A DNA stretch of 64,000 nt, taken from NCBI RefSeq assembly GCF_002878395.1, contig NC_061118.1, positions 127,368,216-127,432,215 of the forward strand, read 5' to 3'. Shown here in pieces: positions 55,698-64,000 of the stretch. Both the position numbers and the translations under genes were made by a program. Numbering within the stretch: the stretch's first letter is position 1; each line of letters opens with the position of its first letter. The DNA is from Capsicum annuum (Eukaryota > Streptophyta > Magnoliopsida > Solanales > Solanaceae). A model generated the notes under the pieces. It searched no databases, was not told the origin of the DNA, and saw only the letters and a program-made list of their open reading frames with translations.

Positions 55698-57845
55698 TGA
55701 CATGACCCAAACTATGGCCTAGTCATGTCGAGCATCTCTAATTCAATCATGGTCAGAGACCGCCCCAAATACCCAACTGTAACTGCTTGCACCCTATGTT
55801 TGATGAATTCCAAATATATAATAAGATAAAACAATAGTAATTGAAATACATTTAATAAACTCTATAACCATAACAAACAAAATATCCAACCAAATGTCCA
55901 ACCGGTGTCAACCCCAATGCTAATACCAAGGCTGGCACCAATACTGACACTGCCCATGCCCATAGTTTTCTGACAAAGCCTCTATCCAAAATCAATAACA
56001 TCTTGTCAGGACATGCCACCGACCATAGCGAAAGCCAAATAAAAGAAACAACAAAAATAAAAGAAGTCCATAGCATGAAATGGAGCCTTGCGAAGTATGA
56101 AAACTTACAACTTTAGTTTTACTCAAAGTTGTCCCAAAATCTAAGTTACTGAGCAGGAGGAATGTTAGTATGGCTGGTTCCTGCATCACGTGGGGATATA
56201 TAGTATTAAGACGGTTAGCGAACTAAACACTAGAATGTACTCAGGGATAAGATAAAATAATGTAAGTAATTCCAAATCAAAGTAAATAATCATATACATA
56301 CATATATATCATGAAGGGAAAGAGAATTGGGTTTAGCATGCATATAAAACCTTTACCTAGGTTGTGTAGCTTTGCCACCGTAATCGACCCATGGGTTATA
56401 TAAGTCCAGTGTTACCCGCTGAATGGGCTCTAGTGGGTGCAGCCGTACGAACAAGTGATATCATAGAGGCCGGGGATTCCCATGTATCCTACGCCCTCCA
56501 TGATATATAAATACAAGTATAAACTTAGGGGATTTCAGTGTACCACACAAGCATATGGTCACCAATATCAACCCTCATTTAGGCAAACATGAGTTTCTAG
56601 TGTTCATCCATTGGACTTACAACTTTACAGTTGCCTATCACAACCCCATTATTGCCTAACTTAAACATTTAGCACGTAAATAAACCACCAATTCAAGGTG
56701 TCCATTACCAAGACATTATGAAATGGTATCGTCATACCGACTATAGCTTGCAAGTAATGTCATTATCCAACACTTAGGGGATTCCCATGTACCCCATAAG
56801 ATTTCTGACTAAACTAAAACCATGGCCATCAAGGCTTTTCCAAGACATTTAAAATCAACCATACCAATTTAGGTTCGATTAAAATTTATGCAATGCAAAG
56901 GTGTCAAGATTAGTCAAACTATGTGGCTAAATCATTCTCGTTGACATTTTAACCAATATGTTGTGGGCATATAGTTTCCAAAAGCAAAACCAAGTATCAA
57001 TTGATCATTCCCATGCAACCACATGTTCAAATAAAAATTTTAACATGAATTACCATAAGTAAGAAAGGGAAAACATTATCCAACAATGAAAAACCAAGAC
57101 CCCTAACATCTATTTCAAAACCAAAATAAATCCACATAATTACCATGAAAACCATACATGAAAACATGCTTTTCATTGAGCTAAAATAAGGGAGGCCTAA
57201 TATGCCTTAGACACCAAGAAAGATGGAGAGATTCACTTTTGAAAGCCCCTAATTGATTGCTTTGTATAAACCCTAGCCTTTTCTTAATCCAAGAGATTGA
57301 GAGAGATTTTAAGAGTGTTTGATTTAGAAAAAAAGGTCAATAAAGCTCCAAAGGGTGTTTTTGGTCATGGGATCAAAAGGAGTTAATAGGGGAAATGTTG
57401 AGAATACACCCAACATAAAACTATAGAAAACTTGCAGGTGTTTATGAGTGGGCCCTTCAACTCATCACCATAAATACGATTTGTACCCTCAATCATTACT
57501 AGGTCAAAAATTTGGACACCATATTTTGTACAACATACGATTCCTTTGCCCAACCCATCACAATACCATATGACTAGTACCATCTAGTTGTACCATAAGT
57601 ACAACATCAAGGGCTAGACCTTGGACAATATATGATTGGACCCTAAACCTCTTATCACAAGAACGTACAACTCGTATGGAGTCTACAGTACCAAAGACAG
57701 AATTTGGTAACCAACACATTGAAAAATATACGACTAGGGTCCCTAGACCCATTCCAACACCATACAACTCGTATAGTAAGTCATTACAAGGAAATTTAGT
57801 TCAAAACTTGAGAAATTTCTAAGGGCCGAAACCTAGGGTGTTTCA
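55698..57845 (-). repeat. 3' LTR of element I
   Basis: On the minus strand it runs from TGAAACACCCTAGGTTTCGG (57845) to 55698. Its end matches the inner end of the 5' LTR at 62564-62894 in order (GATGAATTC, ATACATTTAATAAA, CCAAATGTCCAA, GTGTCAACCCCAATGC). It is homologous to the E LTRs. The first 400 bases carry repeated ATACGACT/CAACTCGTATGG-type words. Short open frames such as 55852-56189 are incidental. Confidence 0.87.
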
Positions 57846-57846
57846 A

Positions 57847-57859
57847 CTCTCTCCTACTT
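57847..57859 (-). promoter_or_regulatory. Polypurine tract, element I
   Basis: AAGTAGGAGAGAG on the minus strand, directly before the LTR start. Confidence 0.75.
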
Positions 57860-58178
57860 AGATCATTCATCCCCGAATAATGGAACAAGGCAGTAAAAAA
57901 ATAATTAAACCCCTAAACACCCCTACACTTACCTTTATGATATAAAATAGATTATATAGGAATTCACAATCTTTCATTTAACAAAGTTCGAAAACAAAGA
58001 TACTAAGAGCAACACATATCTTAAACACGAATTTCAAGAGAAGGAAACAAGACTGGATAATTGATTTTATGTCCTCTTCCGCTTTCCAAGTAGCTTGTTC
58101 CACCTTGTGGTTTCTCCATTGAACCTTTATTGAAGCCATGTCCTTGGTCCGCAACCAACAAACTTGTCAATAGAACTT
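57860..58178 (-). pseudogene. Chromodomain fragment, element I
   Basis: On the minus strand QVCWLRTKDMASIKVQWRNH, then KVEQATWKAEED near 58065-58175, is a good Tekay chromodomain. Its 5' side joins directly to integrase residues SQSHQK, so about 350 bases coding the FGKKGKL-GPY module found in A/B, E and H are deleted. Sequence from 57860 to about 58010 is noncoding lead-in. Confidence 0.8.
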
Positions 58179-59060
58179 TTGATGACTTTGGGAGGGTTTA
58201 AGCCTATCTCGAATCAGATTCACCTTCTCCATATCTTGGTGAACCAAATTTTGGCCAAATATATCCACCTTACCAACCTCAAACTACCCAATCGGAGACC
58301 TATACCTCCTACCATACAAGGTATCAAATGGAACCATTCCAATGCTAGAGTGGTATACATTATTATATGCAAACTCTATAAGAGGTAAATGCTCAAACGA
58401 ACAACCACCATAGTCAATCACCCCAGCTCTAAGCATGTCTTCCAATATCTGAATAGTATTTTCCACTAGGCCATTCTAGTGCGGGTGGAAAGCTATACTA
58501 AGACTTACCTTGGTCCCCAAACCTTTCTGAAATGACTACCAAAAGTGACATGAAAATTGCATACCACAATTTGAGATAATGGAAAAAAGTACCCCATGCA
58601 ACTTCACAATTAGTTTAAGGTACAACCTAGAATAGTCCTCCGCTAAAAAGTTAGTCCTTACTTGAAATAAGTAAGCCAACTTAGTTATCCTATCCACGAT
58701 GAACCAAATTAAATATAAATTAATCCGAGACCAAGGAACACCAGTTGTGATATCCATGTTGATCACTTCCAATTTGTGAATAGGCAACTCAATTTCATGA
58801 TACAATCCTCTGGGCCTCATGAGCTCAACCTTCAATTGTTGGCACACCATGGACTTAGCCAAAAAAACTAGACACATCCTACTTTATATTTTTCCACGAA
58901 TACATCTCTATATGGTTATGATACATTTTTGTCGATCTAAGATTAATAGCATAGTGCAACTCATGCACCTTAGCCAAGATCCTTTCTCACAAACCACCTA
59001 TATCGAGAACACATAACCTATCTTGGTACCGTAAGGTACTATCACTGCCAATCTTGAACT
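58179..59060 (-). pseudogene. Integrase pseudogene, element I
   Basis: 58877-58536 is open: Asp 1 kept in IVDRITKLAYLF; Asp 2 is Asn in ISNCGMQF (codon on plus 58569-58571). 58466-58284 is open: VENTIQILEDMLR (catalytic Glu kept), then LPLIEFAYNNVYHSSIGMVP and YGRRYRSPIG. The zinc region lies near 58890-58960 (HNHIEMYSWKNIK). The same Asp 2 to Asn change as in element E suggests a shared ancestral lesion or parallel deamination. Confidence 0.86.
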
Positions 59061-59810
59061 CCATCACCTTATGCGCACCTATATCACCTTTGATCCTTAT
59101 TAACACAGGATCTAACACTTGTTTCTCCTTTACTTCAGCACTAAGAGATGACTATGCCACATTCTACTCAACTATACCACCATCATTAAAGTCAAGGCGA
59201 TAAACTCTAAGGTTATCCAAGTGATGAATGTCTTTCACTAACTCCCACTTCCATTCATCCATACGAGGTAGACTTCCCATGGATAACCTGCTAAGAGCAT
59301 CAGCAACCATATTAACTTTACCTGGATGGTATTGAAGACTCATGTCATAATCATTGATAAGCTAAAGCTATCTCTTTTGCCTGAGGTTAAGCTTTTTTAT
59401 GTAAATACATACTGCACGCTCTTATGATCAGAAAAGATATCCACATGTATGCCATATAAATAGTGATGCCATATCTTCAACTCGAATTCCACAAGCAACA
59501 ATTCCAAGTAATGGGTTGAAAAATTCTTCTTATGCATCTTCTAATGTCGAGAGGCATAAGTTATTACCTTGCCATTCTGCATTAAAACGCAACCAAGTCC
59601 CATACGAGACGCATCAAAATAGACTAAAACATCATTATTTCCTTCAGGCAAGGTCAAGAATAGAGCCAAAGTTAGCTTATCCTTCAGCTTTTCAAAACTA
59701 CCCTCACAAGCATCCGACTATATAAATTTCACCTTCTTCTGAGTTAACTTAGTCAATGGGTAGCTATAGAAGAAAAACTCACCAAAAACCTCCTATAGTA
59801 ACTAGATAAA
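59061..59810 (-). pseudogene. RNase H and linker pseudogene, element I
   Basis: Fragments on the minus strand are an LSMGSLPRMDEWKWELVKD linker near 59220-59285, a VADALSRL-like tail near 59295-59320 and a YHPGK-like block near 59315-59335. Further up come a TIYMAYMW / FLIIRAC region (out of frame HYLYGV and SDHKS blocks) near 59395-59470 and the first RNase H motif near 59600-59620 with Asp to be expected at DASRMGLG (reads DASRMGLGC out of frame). Many stops and shifts interrupt it. Confidence 0.7.
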
Positions 59811-60560
59811 CCCAAGAAGATCTGAATATTAATTAGAGTTATTGGCTAAGGCCACTTCTTAACCATTGGAACAATTTTCAAATCCATAATGATCCCTTCT
59901 CTTGAATGACATAGCCCAAAAAAGTAACAATCTTAAACAAGGACTATCAATTTAAGAATTTGGCATACAACTACTGCTATTTCAAGGTCAGCAACACTCT
60001 ATAGAGTTGATTGTCATAATCCACCTCACTCTTTGAACATACCCAAATATCTTATATGAACACAATGATGAATAAATCCAAAAACCGCTGAAAAACTGTA
60101 TTATCAAATCCATGGATGTCGTCGAGGAATTGGTCAACCTAAAACACATAACAAAAATATCTAAATTCTCATACTAGGTATGGAAGGAAGTCTTAGGGAT
60201 ATCTACCTCCATATTATTTAATTAATGATACTAGACCGAATATCAACCTTTGAGAAAACTTAGCACCCTATAGCAAATGAAATAAATTGTCTATCCATGA
60301 AAGAGGGTACTTATTCTATACTATTACCTTATTTAATTATCAGTAATCAATAACCATTCTTTCTACATACGAATAACACCAGTTTACCCCACAGGGAAAC
60401 ACTAGGATGGATGAAACCTTGTCTAAAAGATTCTTGAATTGCTTTTTAAGATCCTTCAACTCAGCTGGAGCTATCTAATATGGAAGGATAAAAATTGGAT
60501 AAGTGTCTGCAACAAGATCAATCCCAAAATTAGTCTCCCTATTAGGAGAAACACCAGGAA
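59811..60560 (-). pseudogene. Reverse transcriptase pseudogene, element I
   Basis: The connection block near 59790-59880 reads WP-PITLINIQIFLGLSSYY. The palm active site near 60050-60070 reads FIIVFI-stop-DIWVCSK: the first Asp of the FIDD pair is a stop codon. The fingers lie at 60250-60480, with HSWIDNLFHLL-like sequence from the DDLFDQL region and scattered stops. It is the most decayed RT in the window; plus-strand frame 60439-60678 is a shadow. Confidence 0.75.
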
Positions 60561-61120
60561 GGTCATCAGGGAAAACCTTAGGAAATTCATTCACCACCAG
60601 GATAGAATGCAACAAAGGACCCTTCAATTTAGAATCAATAGCCCAGACCAGATGATAGAGATATCCCTTGGAGATTAATCTCAGAGCTCTAAGATACGAT
60701 ATAAACTTCCGCTTAGGATATTGGGAAACACCCTCCTATTTTATATCTATCTTATTAGGGACCTTAAAGATGAACTTACAAGTTCAACAATCCAATGAAG
60801 CATAGCAAGAGTGTAATAAATCCATCCCTAATATGACATCAAAATGAACCATATCTAATACAAACAGATCCACCAGAGTCTCCTAACCACCCACATATAC
60901 CACACAACCCCTATAGACCCATCTAGCTACACAGAGTCACCCACCAGGGTAGAAACTAAGAAAGGGTCTACAACACACTTGGGACCAAAGATAAAATGCA
61001 CAACCACAAATGGGGTCACATAAAAAATAATGGACCCCAGATCAAGTAAATATACACATCATGAGAAAAGAGTTTCAACATACCAATCATGATATTAGAT
61101 CATGCCTCAGACTTCTATCG
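60561..61120 (-). pseudogene. Protease pseudogene, element I
   Basis: The active site on the minus strand near 61000-61060 reads VYLLDLGSIIFYVTPFVV, with Asp kept. The C-terminal signature near 60790-60850 reads MVHFDVILGMDLLH and CYASLDC, close to the canonical Tekay pattern (Trp to Leu in the WLH block). Frameshifts lie between the two. Confidence 0.8.
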
Positions 61121-62354
61121 ATTGGTCAGACCATAAAGATAGTTCTGACCAGTGTCAGAACTAGATGATGCACCTTATGATGTCAGAGCTGATGAAGAGT
61201 CAACAGGAACCTTATTTGCCCCAGAGGAAACTTTACTAACAGTTTAATTTCTAAGTATATGCCCTACCTGACCACAGTTAAAGAACCTACCAATTCACTC
61301 ATCATAGAAACCCTAATGCAAACTACCATAAAATCTATAATGAGGGTATGATAGAGATAATTGTGCCCCACTAGCTTAATATTAGGTACCATGTGAACTA
61401 TAATTATCATTACTCTAAAAATGTTGGTCACCCAAATACTGTGAAAAAAACACTTATCTTTGAGTAGAACCCATATTTGCCCTACGTCATCTTGGGCCAC
61501 TTCCAACCATCTTTGCCATTTAGTTGTTGGCCACCACCCTGCATAAAAAATTTGTACTTCTTGCTCTACCTCTCCCAAATATTTACCTACTACTTTTTAT
61601 CTTTCTCAACCTACTGTATTTACATAACCAATATGGAAATATCCATGTCCTTGTTCAAAAAGATAGTCTTACTCTACAATATTAAGTCTCAAGATAACCC
61701 AAAACCAACTCTGAAGCATACCTAGAGAACTATTGAAACATCAAGGCATAATTCTTGACTAATATTTTGCCTTTCTTCATTAACTAACTCTTCTACCTTT
61801 GCTTCCCACAACTCCTAAGGAAAGAAGCAGTCTAGAAAAGTACTAGAGAAATAATCCCATAGGGCTAACTCAGCATCACCACCTTAGTTTTCTCCAATTC
61901 CTCAATACCATTAGTATGCTATATCTTTCATCTTATAGCTAGTAAATTCCATACCCTCCACATTGGTAACATGCATAAAATGGAATATCTTTCTATCTCA
62001 TCCACAAAAACATGAGGATCTTTCTCAACCTAAACACCAGTGAACATAGGAGTGTTCAACCTCATAAAATGGCCAACCTTTGTGGCCTTAGAATATAGAG
62101 TAACAAAAATATCACACTCAGCCTTAGAAGCTACAAACTATGCCAACATATGAATAAACTGATAAAACTCAGCATTCGTTATATCATCTTAAGGATAACA
62201 AGAAGGATTGCAGGGTGTCGATAGAACTCCATGGATAATTGAGAATAGGACCCCTAGACTAGGTCTAGACCCTATAAGAAAGTTGGTTTCTATAAACATT
62301 GTTCTCTAGTAGGAAAGTTGAGTTTTCGTGAGATTTAGATCTTTGAGGAGGCAT
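61121..62354 (-). pseudogene. gag pseudogene, element I
   Basis: The minus-strand ATG at 62354 opens MPPQRSKSHENS, as expected for a Tekay gag start. The capsid region has RLNTPMFTGV and VEKDPHVFVDEIERYSILC near 61965-62075. The zinc knuckle near 61262-61300 reads RFFNCGQVGHIL, with the first Cys replaced by Phe. The linker includes Tyr/Gly-rich sequence (61300-61480). Stops interrupt it throughout. Confidence 0.8.
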
Positions 62355-62546
62355 GATTTAAAAAGAGGACAAATAAGAATTAGAGAAGATTTTAGTACCT
62401 TAGACTCTACATCTTGAAAATAAAAGACAGGAAAGAGAAATATTCCAAAACACCTTGTAGCCTCTCACTTATGACTGTAGCATGCTACATACCCATAAAA
62501 GAGACTACTCGACATGGTTTTATCGGATAACCAGTTGACCAACCTG
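62355..62546 (-). other. Leader between primer site and gag, element I
   Basis: About 190 bases of untranslated leader. CATGCTACA/GTATGTAGCATGC-type and CCGATAAAACCATGTCG sequences parallel the GTGTGTAGC...CCACACT leader in A/B and E (for example 24457-24475), but diverged. No gene is present. Confidence 0.5.
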
Positions 62547-62561
62547 TTGCTCTGATACCAA
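62547..62561 (-). promoter_or_regulatory. Primer binding site, initiator Met tRNA (element I)
   Basis: TTGGTATCAGAGCAA on the minus strand, a canonical 12-base match, next to the LTR end TGATATG (plus 62564). Confidence 0.9.
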
Positions 62562-62563
62562 TC

Positions 62564-62894
62564 TGATATGAACAAAACCAAGGCCTACCGTATTGGGCAT
62601 CTCAAGTCTGACTGAGACTGGAGACCACCCCTAATACCCAATTATAACCACCCTATACCCTGTGTTTGATGAATTCTGAACCTATAATAAGATGAAATAT
62701 CGAAAATTGAAATACATTTAATAAAGTCGATAACCATAACCAACCAAATATCCAACCAAATGTCCAATCAGTGTCAACCCCAATGCAAATAGCATTACCA
62801 AGGCTGACCCTAATACTGACACCGCCAATGCTCATTGTTGTCTGGCAAAGAATTTATCCAAAATTACTAATATTCAATCAGGATATCCCCTCGA
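62564..62894 (-). repeat. 5' LTR of element I, truncated by J
   Basis: It matches 55698-56040 of the 3' LTR. It stops at about 62893, where F-type LTR sequence starts. The remainder of this LTR, and the rest of element H beyond it, should lie outside the window if the nesting is simple. Confidence 0.82.
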
Positions 62895-64000
62895 TGATAT
62901 GATATAGAAATATAGCATGTTCAATTCTTAAAATAAAGAAAATAAGTAGGTTTTTAGGCTCTTTTGTTAGATTTGATCTATTTTTAGTATGTTTTGTATA
63001 AAACCAGGTTTCTGATGATAAGTTTATAAAAATGGTGGAAAAGGTGTTTTGGACACTTTTGGGGAAATCATGGATTTTTGGAATATTTTTTGGGTTGATA
63101 GAGATCAAAGCACATTTGAGAATCGAAGAAGAGCTAAAAAACTGACTCGCAGAACCTATTAAGTAAATATGTGGCCACGAGTATAACCTATGGACCACAT
63201 GTACACAAACTGGGTGACAAAAAGTCAAAATCTCAAGAGATGAGCATTTTAGGATGTCCTGCTACTTACGCCTACTACCTGCGCCCTATACCTAGGCCAC
63301 TGATAGTACTTGTGCCCTGCCAAACTGCAGGTATAGGGAGCAGGTGGCCATCGACCATTTTTTTACCTATATTGTTAGGGCTTAGTTTATAGGGTGTTCT
63401 TCTGTACTATAAATACCCCTTATGTATATTTTAGTAGAGGTTACACACTTTTAATACTTAGAAAGATATTTTGATTTCAAGATCCATCTTTGATCTGAGG
63501 ATTTGATTATATTGACTTTGATTGATTATTCAGTTTACGATTATGGGTATTCTCTCATCTCATCATTGTGATATAATATTTTCTTTCCCATATAAATTTT
63601 ATTGATTTTTTCACAATCATCAGCGGCTAAAATCCATAGCTACGATTGTGGAAACCCTAGTTAATTGACAAAGTAGGGAAAGTGAAATTATTGATATGAA
63701 CCAATATTGATGGCATGCATTGATCTATCTTCAATATGAATAATTTTTTAATAGATTCACACATTAGGATCCTATATATATATATTGCTATTTAGTCTAA
63801 CAAAGGAGTAGTAACTAGGAAAAGATAAGTACAATAGTAATTTGGGAGTTAATAGTCGATCTGTTGCATTATAATGGTATATCTGAGTGATTAATAGCTT
63901 TGATTTAGTAACTTGAGACTCAATAAGTGATAGTTAACTGTAATTAGGGTGAGGTTTAGTAATACGACACCGTGGGACTCAAAAGGTAAAGGGTGAAATC
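62893..64000 (+). repeat. LTR of element J (F family, plus strand), continues beyond window
   Basis: It reads like the reverse complement of F's LTRs. It starts GATATGATATAGAAATATAGC and continues with AGGTTACACACTTT, GGAAACCCTAG, AGTGAAATTATTGATATG..., ACTAGGAAAAGATAAGT and TAATAGTCGATC-type blocks that mirror 34100-35121. It runs to the window edge, ending in the GTGGGACTCAAAAGG zone. Whether it is a solo LTR or one end of a full element cannot be told. Confidence 0.8.
63408..63415 (+). promoter_or_regulatory. TATA box in J LTR
   Basis: GTACTATAAATACCCCTTA, identical in the core to the F 5' LTR box. Confidence 0.6.

Larger units (their letters stand above)
55698..62894 (-). mobile_element. 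Tekay/Del-type element I nested in element H
   Basis: This minus-strand element is nearly complete: 5' LTR (62564-62894, cut by J), Met-type primer site, gag, protease, RT, RNase H, integrase, chromodomain, polypurine tract and 3' LTR (55698-57845). It belongs to the same family as plus-strand element E: both LTRs begin TGAAACACCC and share AAAGGTTTTA(T/A)ATGCATGC plus TACGACTCGTA-like words. All coding parts are broken. Confidence 0.85.

Noticed and set aside
63768..63790. TATATATATATATA run as a significant microsatellite
   Set aside because: Short and inside an LTR; ordinary A/T-rich slippage.
1..64000. CRISPR arrays, bacterial operons, tRNA or rRNA genes, or a host protein-coding gene
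   Set aside because: No regularly spaced short repeats with unique spacers, no ribosome-binding pattern, no tRNA cloverleaf with A and B boxes noticed, and every domain recognised belongs to an LTR retrotransposon. TGGTATCAGAGC sites are primer sites, not tRNA genes.

Overview
This is plant nuclear heterochromatin made almost entirely of decayed LTR retrotransposons of the Ty3/gypsy order, inserted into and joined onto one another. I found no convincing host gene, tRNA, rRNA, CRISPR array or bacterial feature. The families are Tekay/Del-type chromoviruses (initiator-Met-tRNA primer site, C-terminal chromodomain, ~2.2-2.4 kb LTRs) and Athila/Tat-type elements (TGGCGCC primer site, gag then a protease with a DLGxxINLMP-type motif). 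LTR style and family mix suggest a large-genome eudicot, probably Solanaceae; that is an impression, not a proof. LAYOUT: (1) 1-12195, plus strand: one Tekay element with a tandem segmental duplication (copy A 269-4142, copy B 4143-8844); the 3' LTR is 9777-12195. (2) 12196-15636, plus: element C, a different degenerate chromovirus pol fragment followed by LTR-like DNA. (3) 15637-43510, minus: a stack. Athila-type element G (primer site 42757, gag-protease, post-pol motif, downstream ORF, 3' LTR) appears split in its 3' LTR by Athila element F (LTRs 15791-16841 and 33731-35121; full gag-pol order), and F is split between gag and protease by plus-strand Tekay element E (21988-31796). (4) 43511-44678: unassigned, possibly old LTR-like DNA. 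(5) 44679-51140, plus: Athila-type element D, again gag-protease with no RT/RNase H/integrase. (6) 51458-55697, minus: the 3' half of Tekay element H, cut in RNase H by minus-strand Tekay element I (55698-62894). I's 5' LTR is in turn cut by J, a plus-strand F-type LTR that runs out of the window. HOW THE GENES RELATE: every coding region carries multiple stops, frameshifts or lost catalytic residues, so no complete functional polyprotein remains. Domains still sit in canonical order (gag, protease, RT, RNase H, integrase, chromodomain), so element structure, strand and nesting can be read. Recurrent CAG to TAG and TGG to TAG changes between sister copies fit decay of methylated cytosine in silenced chromatin. 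The most interesting signals are the matching pol-less gag-protease architecture of D and G with a conserved post-pol motif, the tandem duplication inside element A/B, and the layered E-in-F-in-G and J-in-I-in-H nesting. All domain, family and boundary calls come from reading by eye; no alignment or database search was run.
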